Source of the DNA: JAFARZ01 sp035651595
Lineage (GTDB): Bacteria > Actinomycetota > Actinomycetes > Streptosporangiales > Streptosporangiaceae
Reading direction: 5' to 3'
DNA: 19,390 nucleotides
NCBI GenBank assembly: GCA_035651595.1
Contig: DASRFJ010000056.1
Span: 1-19,390 of the forward strand
Of the stretch, positions 7,281 through 15,283 are shown in pieces. Position numbers and translations under genes: made by a program. Under the pieces are notes generated by a model. It was not told the DNA's origin and ran no database searches. It saw nothing but the letters and a program-made list of their open reading frames with translations. The number at the start of each line of letters is the position of its first letter. Position 1 is the stretch's first letter.

Positions 7281-10200
7281 CCGCCGCGCGGGCCAGCGCC
7301 AGTGCGACGTCCTTGGCGGCGAACCCGCCGCCAAGGAGCCGGTTCTCGTGCAGGTGCAGCAGCCGCGCGGCGATCCGCGCCGAGTCAGCCGGCGGCAGGC
7401 TTTCGCTGAGCGGCCGCGCGTAATCGCGCATCGCCGCCAGCCACGGTGCCGCGGCGAGGCTCGGCAGCAGCGCGGCGGTTCCGTCGGTGAGCGCGCGCAC
7501 CATGGCGCGGCGCCCCCGCGTCAGCGGCACCATGTGAGCGGGGTCCGCCGCGGGGCTCATGGGCGCGGGGCCAAGCGTCAGCGCCAGGCTGGCGAGACTG
7601 GCCGCGGCGAGCTGCTCGGGCGGTTCCGGCCGGTTCGCCGAGGTCGCGAGCAGGTCGATCGCCCAGCGCGAATCGGCCGCGAACGCGTGCTCCGCCGCCT
7701 CGATCATCGCCGGGCCGCCGTACTGCCCGGTCTCGGGCTCGTAGGTGTCGAGCGTGACCCGCCGGCACAGCCCGGCCGCGGCCAGCTCGGCCGTCCAGTC
7801 GTGCAGGGCGGGGAGCAGGTGCTCGCGCAGCCGCGCCGGATCGCCGTGGAACCGGACGCGCAGGTGGTGACCGGCGGCCTCGCCGGAGTCCTGGTACCGG
7901 ATGAAGAACCAGCGGTCGACGCCGGCGTCGGCGGCGGCCGGCAGCAGTTGCCCGCGCAGCCAGCCGAGTACCTCGTCCTGGAGATCCGGCCGGATGAACA
8001 GCTTCGCGTACAGCCACTGGCCCCCCGGCGCCTCAGGGCGGGCCCGGTCAGACCGGAAACGCGGCACCGCCGGCGGCGAGACCCGCGGCGCCGCCCGGCG
8101 GAACAGCGGGAAGACGATCTCCGCGAGGTGCGGGCCGTCCGGACCGGACAGCCAGCTCTGCGTGGCCGGCTCCTCCAGCCCGCCGTTGAGTTCGGACACC
8201 GCGCCGCCGGGAGTGCGCCGGCATATCCGGCGGAACAGATCCACGTGCACCGGGTCGTCAAGGCAGAGCGGAAGCCGCTGGTCGTCCTCGCCGGCCAGCA
8301 GCCAGCGCGGCACGTCGCGCGCGGCGCGCCAGGCGGCGACCGCGTCGTGCCAGCCGGGCACGTCGTCGCGCCGGGCGGCCGCGTCAAGTTCGGGCGGGAC
8401 GCGCCAGCTCGCCGGCGACAGGATCACCCGGCCGAGGCGGATCCGGGGGCGGTAGGGCAGGTGCAGCGCCGGGCCCCAGCGCCAGGGCCGCCAGGCGCCG
8501 CCGCGCGCCGACGCGAGGGCGAACAGGAACCTGGCGGCCGGGGGAGCGGCATCCGGCCGGAGCATCGTGTAACAGACCGGCTCGACGAACCGGTCGAGCG
8601 CGCGGCTGAACAGCCACAGGCGGTGCTCATCCGCGCAGACCGCCAGGTCGCGCATGGGCAGGTCGCCCGGCTGGCTGTCGCCGAGCCCGATGGGTATCCG
8701 GTGGCCGGCCCACCCGGTCTGTGCCACCAGGTTGCCGAGCCGCGGGTCGTGCGGCCGGAACACCACCTCCGCGTGGGGCGCGCGTGCCGGATCAGCGCAC
8801 TCCCTGGCTGCGGGCAGCAGGTAGGCGAACCGTCCGAGGCTGGCACCTGCTTGCCGCGCGCCGCCTTGCGGGGACACGGCCAGCAGGAACCGGCCGGCGT
8901 CGAGGTCGGCCAGCGAGTTCGCGATCAGCTCCGCGTGCAGTTCCACGCAGGCCGGCGCGTGAGCCGCGTCGCCGGGTCCGGCCCGGGCCGACAGGCGGTC
9001 CAGGATGGCGTCGTCCAGCGACACCTCGCGACGACGCTCCGCACCTGCCAGCACCGCGAGTTCCATGAGCACCGGATCGCGAACGTCGTCGGCCGCCGGC
9101 AACGGTGACGGCGACGGCTCGCGCAGGCCGCGGACGTCGTCAAGCACCTCGGTCAGCGGCACGAGCTGGCCGTATCCGTAGCGTTCGACGAACGCGCGAT
9201 GATAGTGCCGCGCCGCGTCGGTGCCGGGACCGCGGTCCGACGCGCAGCGCCAGCCGAAGTCCGCCGCGATCTCGGCCTCCCGCCGCACCTCGGGCGGCAG
9301 CCGCACGCACGCGTCGAGCGCCAGGTCGGCATGCACCAGCGGCTCGGCCGGGTGGACGGCGCGCATGCGCGCGCGAACCTCGTCAAGTACCGCGCCGAAC
9401 CCAGGCTCCGGCACCAGCCCCGTCCGGTCACGGACAGCGGCAAGTCCGGCGGCGAGGCCGCGAGCATCGGGCCCCGATGGCGCCAGCCGAGCGAGTACGT
9501 GGCCCAGCGGGTCGGCCGCGCCGGGCGGCGGCAGCAGATCGGTGTCGAGGACGCCGTGGCTGATCAGCGTCCGCAACAGCACGTCGAAGCGCTCCGCGGG
9601 GATCCGCGGCGCGGCCGTCGCCAGGTGAGCGGCGAGCTCGTCGAGATCCGCGCCGTCGGCGACCGCGTCGAGGACCAGCTCGATCAGCGGCGTCGCCCGC
9701 ACCCTGGCCTCCGCCGTCGCACCGGGAGGCCGGACCACGAACGCGTCTCGCCCCCGGTGCATGTGCCGGCCGGCGGTCACCCGCACCCGCCCGAGGCGGA
9801 TACCGGTGTCGCGCGAAATGCCGTGCACGACCTCGCTCAGCCAGCCGGCGTCCGGGCGCAGCCCGATCAGGTGGCCGGCGCCGAGGCGCCCGGCGGCAGG
9901 CAGGCCGGCAGACCGGGCCGACCCGGCCGACCCGGCCGAGCCGGCCGACCCGGCCGACCCGGCCGACCCGAGCGCGACGCCGGCCGACCCGAGCGCGACG
10001 CCGGCGAGCAGGCCGAAGGGGGTCGGGCGGTACGCCATCCGCAGCCGGTACGCGGTGAGCGAGCCGACGAGCCGGTCGAGCTTGCGCCCGGCGGCCGGCA
10101 TCCGGTCGGCCGCCGACCGCAGCGCGCCGGCGAGGTCCGGGCTGGACACCTCGAGCGCCGCGCGGAACCGCTGGTCGGCCGCCAGCTCACGGATCCACGA

Positions 10201-10314
10201 CGCGGGGTCGGCGCGGCCGGCGGGCAGCCGGGACACGGGCAGGACCGGCACTCGCACGGCGATGGTACCGGCGCCCTCGTACAGGCGGTCAAACCGGTTC
10301 AAAACCGCCGCCAT
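7222..10314 (-). CDS. Full-length LanB-type lantibiotic dehydratase
   Basis: The product (about 1030 aa) has the architecture of class I dehydratases. The large N-terminal domain transfers glutamate from Glu-tRNA to Ser/Thr (AVRVPVLP, YRLRMAYRPTPFGLLAGV). The C-terminal SpaB_C/thiopeptide-type domain performs elimination (GGQWLYAKLFIRPDL, FFIRYQDSGEAAGHHLRVRF, LDTYEPETGQYGGP). Both halves are in one protein, unlike the split versions of thiopeptides and goadsporin. No LanC cyclase is seen, so free Dha/Dhb is likelier than lanthionine unless a cyclase lies outside. ATG 10314 is taken as start; GTG 10359 is possible but would leave only 17 nt to the divergent peptide gene. Neither has a clear ribosome binding site. 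A Gly-Ser-Ala repeat (about residues 104-136) interrupts the sequence just after the conserved TPFG motif. The natural partner peptide is the adjacent 66-residue one or the YcaO substrate. Confidence 0.92.
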   Translation of the reverse strand: MAAVLNRFDRLYEGAGTIAVRVPVLPVSRLPAGRADPASWIRELAADQRFRAALEVSSPDLAGALRSAADRMPAAGRKLDRLVGSLTAYRLRMAYRPTPFGLLAGVALGSAGVALGSAGSAGSAGSAGSAGSARSAGLPAAGRLGAGHLIGLRPDAGWLSEVVHGISRDTGIRLGRVRVTAGRHMHRGRDAFVVRPPGATAEARVRATPLIELVLDAVADGADLDELAAHLATAAPRIPAERFDVLLRTLISHGVLDTDLLPPPGAADPLGHVLARLAPSGPDARGLAAGLAAVRDRTGLVPEPGFGAVLDEVRARMRAVHPAEPLVHADLALDACVRLPPEVRREAEIAADFGWRCASDRGPGTDAARHYHRAFVERYGYGQLVPLTEVLDDVRGLREPSPSPLPAADDVRDPVLMELAVLAGAERRREVSLDDAILDRLSARAGPGDAAHAPACVELHAELIANSLADLDAGRFLLAVSPQGGARQAGASLGRFAYLLPAARECADPARAPHAEVVFRPHDPRLGNLVAQTGWAGHRIPIGLGDSQPGDLPMRDLAVCADEHRLWLFSRALDRFVEPVCYTMLRPDAAPPAARFLFALASARGGAWRPWRWGPALHLPYRPRIRLGRVILSPASWRVPPELDAAARRDDVPGWHDAVAAWRAARDVPRWLLAGEDDQRLPLCLDDPVHVDLFRRICRRTPGGAVSELNGGLEEPATQSWLSGPDGPHLAEIVFPLFRRAAPRVSPPAVPRFRSDRARPEAPGGQWLYAKLFIRPDLQDEVLGWLRGQLLPAAADAGVDRWFFIRYQDSGEAAGHHLRVRFHGDPARLREHLLPALHDWTAELAAAGLCRRVTLDTYEPETGQYGGPAMIEAAEHAFAADSRWAIDLLATSANRPEPPEQLAAASLASLALTLGPAPMSPAADPAHMVPLTRGRRAMVRALTDGTAALLPSLAAAPWLAAMRDYARPLSESLPPADSARIAARLLHLHENRLLGGGFAAKDVALALARAAVRRSRACAPVRTGAASSGH
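9907..10005. repeat. In-frame tandem repeat in the dehydratase gene (GSA repeats)
   Basis: On the plus strand the 9-mer GGCCGACCC is repeated about six times (one copy with a C-to-G change), followed by two copies of a 21-nt unit containing GACCCGAGCGCGACGCCGG. In the protein this reads as AGVALGS twice and then GSA five to six times. Unit lengths are multiples of three, so the frame is kept. It is typical of replication slippage in GC-rich DNA and should be hypervariable between strains. Confidence 0.85.
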
Positions 10315-10376
10315 CCCGGAACGCAGGCGGTGTCCGCACACAATGGCCGCGAGGTACACGAATAAAGGAGGCGCGC

Positions 10377-10577
10377 GTGAGAGACGAGCGCAAGCTGGAC
10401 CTGCTCCGCGCCGAGGGGTATGCGCTGGAGATGTTCAGCGACGAACAGCTGGAGATTCTCGGCAGCCTGTCCGAGAACGAGCTTGGCGTGCTCATCGATG
10501 TCGGGCACCGGCTTGCCGAAGAGGAGCCGGAGACGAGTGCGCATGTTGCGATGACCATCGGCGGGTTGTTTTTCTGA
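10377..10577 (+). CDS. 66-aa RiPP leader-like peptide, candidate precursor
   Basis: The start is GTG with a near-ideal ribosome binding site (AAAGGAGG at 10364-10371, 5 nt spacing), divergent from the dehydratase. The acidic helical part (LDLLRAEGYALEMFSDEQLEILGSL, then ENELGVLIDVGHRL) is leader-like. A short tail, ETSAHVAMTIGGLFF, contains Thr, Ser and a hydrophobic aromatic end. The L-x-x-AG/EG-x-x-F-x-x-x-Q-x-x-x-L-x-x-L-x-x-x-E pattern recalls small actinomycete peptides that automatic annotation calls aroma-sacti-domain proteins; this resemblance is from memory and tentative. There are no cysteines, so it cannot give thiazole or a sactionine. Its stop abuts the stop of the convergent decarboxylase gene. 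It is a real gene by its ribosome binding site; the precursor role is inferred. Confidence 0.7.
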   Translation: MRDERKLDLLRAEGYALEMFSDEQLEILGSLSENELGVLIDVGHRLAEEEPETSAHVAMTIGGLFF

Positions 10578-11564
10578 TCAGCTGGCGCCGCTGTCCGGCA
10601 GGGCGAGCCACCAGGGGCTGTCGAGTGCCCAGCCAATGGTCTTGGCTAGTCCCGGCCGCAGCGGCGTGTCGCATGTCCAGTCCAGAACCGCGCGGGCCTT
10701 CGCCGTGTCCGGGGCGCGGCGCGGCAGGTCTTCGTAGGACGCGCTGAGCCGCTTGCCGGTGTCCACCGGAGCCACCTGAGGTCCGAACCCGGTCAGCTCG
10801 GCGATCAGCCCGATCGCCTCCGCCACCGTCGTCTCGGCGCTGCTGCCGAGGTTGAAGACCTCGCCGATCGCGGCCGGCGAGGCCGCGGCGCGTATCGTTC
10901 CGTCCACCGCGTCATCGACGTAGGTGAAGCACCGGGTCTGTCCGCCGCCGTCGTAGACCACGGGCGGGATGCCGTTGAGCGCCCGGTGCACCGAGCGGCT
11001 GATGACAAACCCCGGCCGCTGGCGCGGGCCGTACACGTTGAAGTACCGCACGATCGTCGCCGCGAGTCCGTGCTGTCCGGCGAACGCGAACGTGAGGTGC
11101 TCGGCCAGCGCCTTGCTGGTGGCATACGTCCAGCGGGTCGCGGTGGTCGGACCCAGGACCCGGTCGGCGTCCTCGGCCCACGGCACCCGCGGGTTCTTGC
11201 CGAAGACCTCGCTGGTGCTGGCCAGCACCACGGTGGCATCGGCCCGCAGCGCGAGGTCGAGCACGTTGCGGGTGCCCGTGACGTTGATGTCGATCACGTC
11301 CAGCGGACGCGCCAGGTACTGGTCGACGCCGACGACGCTCGCCAGGTGATACACCACATCCACACCCGCCGTGATCGCCTCCGCCACGCTCCGCGGGTCG
11401 CGGATGTCGCCCGTGACGTGCCGGGCATGGTCCCGCACCATGCTGAGGTGGTCCGGCGGCGGTGCGGTGTCGAAGACCGTCACGTCGTCGCCCCTGCTGA
11501 TCAGCGCCTCGGCCAGGTGACTGCCGAGGAAGCCGCAGCCGCCGGTGACAACCGCGCGGCTCAT
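10578..11564 (-). CDS. NAD-dependent NDP-glucuronate decarboxylase/epimerase (SDR)
   Basis: This is an extended short-chain dehydrogenase of 328 aa. The Rossmann motif GGCGFLG is at residues 8-14 and the catalytic Tyr-x-x-x-Lys (YATSK) at 147-151. The STSEVFG segment (117-122) has the Ser-Glu pair typical of UDP-glucuronate decarboxylases (UXS, ArnA) rather than GalE-type epimerases. YEDLPRRAPDTAKA near the C-terminus matches the region holding the decarboxylase arginine. RYFNVYGPRQ is also present. It would convert NDP-glucuronate to an NDP-pentose (NDP-xylose, or a 4-keto-pentose in an ArnA-like reaction). It overlaps the upstream dehydrogenase by ATGA (11561-11564), so the two are translationally coupled. 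A plain 4-epimerase is the alternative. Confidence 0.85.
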   Translation of the reverse strand: MSRAVVTGGCGFLGSHLAEALISRGDDVTVFDTAPPPDHLSMVRDHARHVTGDIRDPRSVAEAITAGVDVVYHLASVVGVDQYLARPLDVIDINVTGTRNVLDLALRADATVVLASTSEVFGKNPRVPWAEDADRVLGPTTATRWTYATSKALAEHLTFAFAGQHGLAATIVRYFNVYGPRQRPGFVISRSVHRALNGIPPVVYDGGGQTRCFTYVDDAVDGTIRAAASPAAIGEVFNLGSSAETTVAEAIGLIAELTGFGPQVAPVDTGKRLSASYEDLPRRAPDTAKARAVLDWTCDTPLRPGLAKTIGWALDSPWWLALPDSGAS

Positions 11565-12913
11565 GCCCGCCGCCCGATACCGCGGTAAACGTAGCCGAGC
11601 GCGGTCAGCGCGGCGATCTTTTCCTTGGGGTAATACGCTCGCCCGTCCACGAGCACGCAGGACGGGGCGACCGGCAACGTGGCGAAGTCGATGTCCTCGA
11701 ACTCCCGGTGCAGGGCCAGCACGGCGACGCAGTCCGCCCCGGTGACGGCGTCCCGCAGCGTCCGCGCCGGCGCGATGCCGAACAGCTCCGCGGCCTGCCC
11801 GGCGTCCACCAGCGGGTCGAAGAGCCGGACGTCGGCGCCGGTCTTCACCAGGGCGGCCACGGCGCCGTGCACCGGCGTCGCGCGCAGATCGCCGGTGTTG
11901 TTCTTGAACGCGAGCCCGAGCACGGCGATCGTGGTGTCGGCCGGGTCCTTGCCGAGCGTGGCCAGCGTGTCGATGATCAGCTGGGCGGTGTACTCCGGCA
12001 TCCCGGCGTTGACTTCCCTGCCCGCGACCGCGGTCCGGATGTCAAGGCCGCGGTGGCGCGCGGACTGCCAGACCATGTACGGGTCCTTGGTCAGGCAGGA
12101 TCCGCCCACGCCCACGCTGGGCAGCAGGATGTTCACGTGGCCGGCGCCCTTGGGGATGGAGTTCGCCGCGCCGATGACGTCGAGCACATCAACGTCGAAC
12201 AGCGCGCAGAACTTGGCGAGCTCGTTGCCGAGGGCGATGTTCAGGTCGATCCACCAGTTGTCGGCCAGCTTCACGATCTCCGCGGCTTCCAGCGAGTCGA
12301 GCTCCATCACCGCCACTCCGAGCGCGGTGCGCCAGAACGTCGCCGCCGCCTGTGTGCTGTCGAGGTCCAGGCCGCCGGCCACCATCGGGAAGGCCCGCAG
12401 CTCCCGCATCGCGGTGCCCTCCGCCAGGCGCTCGGGCATGAACGCCAGCCCGAAGTCCGCGCCGCCGCACCGGCCGCCGCTCTCGAGCAGCGGCAGCACC
12501 AGGCTCCTGGTCGTGCCCGGCGGCACCGTGCTTTTGAGGATGACCAGGCTGCCGTCCCGCACATGGCCGCTGAGGCCGGCGCAGGCTGCCGACAGCTGTT
12601 CGGCTGCCAGCGAGCCGTCGTCACCGACCGGCGTTCCGACAGATATCAGAACGACGTCGGCTGTTCCGGCCGCGGCGAAGTCAGTGGTCACTCGCAGTCG
12701 TCCCGCGGCGATGCTGCTTGCCAGCAACTCAGCCAGCTCGTCCTCGTGGAACCGGCACTGGCCGCGTTCCAGTTCCGCGGCCAGCCGCGGATCGACGTCG
12801 ATGCCCACGACGTCCAGGCCGCGGTCGGCGAGGGCCGCGGCCATGCACGAACCGACAAAGCCCAGTCCGACGATGGCGACCCGCCAGTGTTGGTGCTCGG
12901 GCAGGAAACGCAT
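11561..12913 (-). CDS. Nucleotide-sugar 6-dehydrogenase (UDP-glucose/ManNAc DH family)
   Basis: The 450-residue product has the NAD-binding GLGFVG at 16-21, the SVGTPVGDDG loop, LKSTVPPGTT, the MPERLAEG substrate loop, a conserved Lys at 215 (EIVKLADN) and the catalytic Cys 273 in GVGGSCLTKDP. It oxidises the C6 hydroxyl of an NDP-hexose to the carboxylate in two NAD-dependent steps. The PER-x-x-x-G loop resembles the WecC/ManNAc branch, but the decarboxylase directly downstream argues for NDP-glucose to NDP-glucuronate. The ATG start has GGAG at suitable spacing. It lies 15 nt after the thymidylyltransferase in the same operon. All catalytic residues looked for are present. Confidence 0.9.
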   Translation of the reverse strand: MRFLPEHQHWRVAIVGLGFVGSCMAAALADRGLDVVGIDVDPRLAAELERGQCRFHEDELAELLASSIAAGRLRVTTDFAAAGTADVVLISVGTPVGDDGSLAAEQLSAACAGLSGHVRDGSLVILKSTVPPGTTRSLVLPLLESGGRCGGADFGLAFMPERLAEGTAMRELRAFPMVAGGLDLDSTQAAATFWRTALGVAVMELDSLEAAEIVKLADNWWIDLNIALGNELAKFCALFDVDVLDVIGAANSIPKGAGHVNILLPSVGVGGSCLTKDPYMVWQSARHRGLDIRTAVAGREVNAGMPEYTAQLIIDTLATLGKDPADTTIAVLGLAFKNNTGDLRATPVHGAVAALVKTGADVRLFDPLVDAGQAAELFGIAPARTLRDAVTGADCVAVLALHREFEDIDFATLPVAPSCVLVDGRAYYPKEKIAALTALGYVYRGIGRRA

Positions 12914-12928
12914 GGGTGCTCCAATCCC

Positions 12929-13996
12929 TCAGCGAGCCAGGGTGACGCTGCTGCCGTCGCCGACCACCAGGCACTGGCCGAGTGTGCCGGGATCGGCGGT
13001 GGTAACCGTCGCGTGGCGGCCGATCATGGACCCGCGGATGTCCCGGACGTCCGATATCGTGGCGCCCTCCAGCACGACGGAATAGTCGATGCGCGCGCGG
13101 GTCAGCACGCAGTCCCGCCCGATCGAGGTGTGCGGGCCCACGTGGCTGTCCCGCACCAGGCTGCCCGCGCCGACGATCGCCGGGCCTTCGATCACCGATC
13201 GAGTCACCCGGGCCCCCGCCTCGACGGTGACCGGACCGGTCAGCGTGCTGTCCGCGTCGATCGTGCCGCCCACGCTGGGGCGCAGGTCGTCGAGCAGCTT
13301 GCGGTTGCACTCCAGTACGTCCTTGACCCGGCCGATGTCACGGAAATACCCGTCGTACTGGCTGGCGGTGACCTCCTCGCCGGCGGTCAGCAGCCACTGG
13401 ATGGCGTCGGTGATCTCGAGTTCGCCGCGCGCGCTGAGCCCGATGGCCGCGACGGCCCGGTGGATGGCCGGCGTGAAGAAATACACGCCGGTGAGGGCCA
13501 GGTCACTGCGCGGGTGGCGGGGCTTCTCGGTGAGGCGGAGCACCGCGCCGTCGCGGTCGATCTCGGCCACCCCGAACGCGCGGGGATCGGTCACCTTGGT
13601 CACCAAGATATGCGCGGCGGGCCGCTTGGCGGCGAATTCCTCGTAGCAATTGGTGATGCTGTCGGCCAGAACATTGTCGCCCAGATACATGACGAAGTCG
13701 TCGGTGCCGATAAAATCCCGGGCGACCAATACCGCGTGTGCGAGGCCGCGTGGCTTATCTTGCCGAATGTATTTCAGCCGAAGCCCGAAACGCGACCCGC
13801 CGCCCAGTTGCGCGACAATTTCTGGCGCCCAGTCATTTACAATTATTCCTACCTCGGTAATGCCAAGCTCCCGCACGTTGCCGAGGACGTGCTCCAGTAC
13901 TGGCTTGTTGGCGACCGGGATGAGCTGCTTGGGCATTGTGTGGGTAAACGGCCGGAGGCGGGTTCCCGTCCCGCCCGCCAGTATCAGGGCCTTCAT
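12929..13996 (-). CDS. Long-form glucose-1-phosphate thymidylyltransferase (RmlA/StrD type)
   Basis: The 355-residue sugar nucleotidyltransferase carries the signature GGTGTRLRPFT at 8-18 and PKQLIPVANKP at 22-32, plus YLGDNV (metal-site Asp) and the LTEKP segment. After about residue 245 a left-handed beta-helix tail of hexapeptide-like repeats (GPAIVGAG, RDSHVGPHTSIG) makes it the long StrD-like form common in antibiotic sugar pathways. It forms dTDP-glucose (or another NDP-glucose) from glucose-1-phosphate. It is the first gene of the minus-strand sugar operon, with GGAGGGAG about 9 nt before ATG. A 9-bp inverted repeat sits just upstream of that ribosome binding site. Confidence 0.92.
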   Translation of the reverse strand: MKALILAGGTGTRLRPFTHTMPKQLIPVANKPVLEHVLGNVRELGITEVGIIVNDWAPEIVAQLGGGSRFGLRLKYIRQDKPRGLAHAVLVARDFIGTDDFVMYLGDNVLADSITNCYEEFAAKRPAAHILVTKVTDPRAFGVAEIDRDGAVLRLTEKPRHPRSDLALTGVYFFTPAIHRAVAAIGLSARGELEITDAIQWLLTAGEEVTASQYDGYFRDIGRVKDVLECNRKLLDDLRPSVGGTIDADSTLTGPVTVEAGARVTRSVIEGPAIVGAGSLVRDSHVGPHTSIGRDCVLTRARIDYSVVLEGATISDVRDIRGSMIGRHATVTTADPGTLGQCLVVGDGSSVTLAR

Positions 13997-14011
13997 GCGA
14001 GCATGCTCCCT

Positions 14012-14043
14012 CCGCGGGCCAAGCGAGCACGGCCGGCCCGCGG
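14012..14043. promoter_or_regulatory. 9-bp inverted repeat ahead of the sugar operon
   Basis: CCGCGGGCC (14012-14020) and GGCCCGCGG (14035-14043) are perfect reverse complements with a 14-nt loop. In the minus-strand transcript the stem would end right at the GGAGGGAG ribosome binding site of the thymidylyltransferase gene. It could act as a leader hairpin or an operator. GC-rich stems arise easily by chance in this genome. Confidence 0.35.
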
Positions 14044-14134
14044 TCCAAACGCCATCATGCGGGCGAGACCGCGGCTCCGGGTTAAGCGCCGGTTTGGCAT
14101 CGCTTAGCTATGGCACGGCGGTACGGCCAGACGC

Positions 14135-14165
14135 TTGACAAAGAGGATCAATGACGCGTGAGAAT
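14135..14165 (+). promoter_or_regulatory. Weak promoter candidate for the radical SAM operon
   Basis: A perfect TTGACA (14135-14140) is followed after 19 nt by GAGAAT (14160-14165), a poor -10; TATATT at 14165-14170 is better but 24 nt away. If real, transcription would begin near 14172 and the first radical SAM protein would start at ATG 14199 rather than 14151. Confidence 0.3.
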
Positions 14166-15281
14166 ATATTATCCAGTGTCGGACGGACGGGGGATCATAT
14201 GCACCTTGTGGAGCTGATTAGCCGACGGCACGTAGCGGGCGCGGGTATTTTCGCGGCACTTACCCGCCGCTGCCCGCTTGGCTGCCGGCACTGTTCGACA
14301 AATTCTGGAAATGATAGCGAAGAATATGACGGAAGCATATTCCGGCGATTTGTGCATTCATTCACGCAGGACTGCCATCCCGAGTACCTGCTGCTGACCG
14401 GCGGCGAGCCGCTGCTGCGCCCGCGGCTGGTCGCCGAGCTGGCCCGGTCCGCCGCAGCGGCCGGCACCAGCAGCTATCTGCTCACCGGGATGTTTTTCGC
14501 CCGGGCCGGCACGATTCCGGGTCCGGTGTTCCGCGCGATAACAGCCGTGGATCACGTGGCGGTCAGCATTGACGGCTTTCACGCCGAATTCGTGCCACGT
14601 GACCGGGTGTTCCGCGCCATGCACCTGATGGCGGCCGAAGGCGTGGACCTCAGCGTCCAGATCACCGGCTCGGGCGACGACGACCCGGAGCTGGCGGACA
14701 ACGTGGCCGCGGTGCGCGCGGAGTTCGGGGACCGGGTGCCGATCCTCGCCGGGCTGGTCCGGCCGTACGGCAGGGCGCGCCTGCTGCCGCGGCTGAGTCA
14801 GCAGCCCAGCGCGGATCTCGGCGGTCCCTGCTCGTTCGCTTCGTGGCCGGTGATCGGCCCGGACGGGACGATCACCGCGTGCTGCAACCAGGCCGCGGTC
14901 GACGGCGTGGCGGGTCCCGGCGGCGGGCGGCCAGGCCATCTCGCGCTCGGCCACGCCGCGCACGACGACTGGCCGGCGGTCCTGGACCGCTGCCGCACGG
15001 CGCCGCTGCTGAAAGCGGTCCGGGTACTGGGACCGCACGTGACGGCGCGGCTGGCCGGCGCGGCCGAGGACACCGCCGGCTACTGCCAGGCGTGCTGGCG
15101 CCTCGCTGAATCGCCGGAGGCGGGACGATGGGCCGCCAGTGCGGCCGGCCGTTCGGTCATCGAACTGATGGAACCCCAGGTGGCCGCGTCCGGCGGCCAC
15201 CAGGGACCAGCCGGGTTTGTCCGCCGTCAGGGGTCGGCTCGATTCGCCGGCCTCGTCTCGCTCGGCGCCGAAGGCCGTTAG
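14151..15281 (+). CDS. Radical SAM protein 1 with C-terminal auxiliary-cluster cysteines
   Basis: The 376-residue product has the radical SAM motif C-x3-C-x2-C (CPLGCRHC, residues 41-48) and TGGEP for SAM binding. The C-terminal part has GPCSF, TACCNQ and YCQAC cysteines arranged like a SPASM/twitch auxiliary [4Fe-4S] domain, as in peptide-modifying radical SAM enzymes. The reaction is unknown. It is a paralogue of the next gene. There are two starts: ATG 14151 (AGAGGA upstream) and ATG 14199 (GGGGGA 4 nt upstream). The latter gives an N-terminus of about the same length as the paralogue and avoids a TTA codon at 14169-14171; with the longer form that rare codon would make translation depend on bldA tRNA. 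It is the first gene of a five-gene plus-strand series ending in a leader-like peptide, its probable substrate. Confidence 0.88.
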   Translation: MTRENILSSVGRTGDHMHLVELISRRHVAGAGIFAALTRRCPLGCRHCSTNSGNDSEEYDGSIFRRFVHSFTQDCHPEYLLLTGGEPLLRPRLVAELARSAAAAGTSSYLLTGMFFARAGTIPGPVFRAITAVDHVAVSIDGFHAEFVPRDRVFRAMHLMAAEGVDLSVQITGSGDDDPELADNVAAVRAEFGDRVPILAGLVRPYGRARLLPRLSQQPSADLGGPCSFASWPVIGPDGTITACCNQAAVDGVAGPGGGRPGHLALGHAAHDDWPAVLDRCRTAPLLKAVRVLGPHVTARLAGAAEDTAGYCQACWRLAESPEAGRWAASAAGRSVIELMEPQVAASGGHQGPAGFVRRQGSARFAGLVSLGAEGR

Positions 15282-15283
15282 CC

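Noticed and set aside
5952..7334. 460-codon minus-strand open frame opposite the SARP gene
   Set aside because: It is an antisense shadow with no domain signal, while the plus strand encodes an intact wHTH-BTAD-NB-ARC protein.
7225..10365. Long plus-strand open frames (7225-9108, 9199-10365) opposite the dehydratase
   Set aside because: They are Arg/Gly/Pro-rich antisense shadows; the minus-strand frame carries all conserved LanB motifs.
11708..14107. 799-codon plus-strand open frame opposite the sugar genes
   Set aside because: It is the GC-bias shadow of three clear minus-strand enzymes. Its translation is low-complexity and rich in Arg, Gly, His and Ala, with no recognisable domain.
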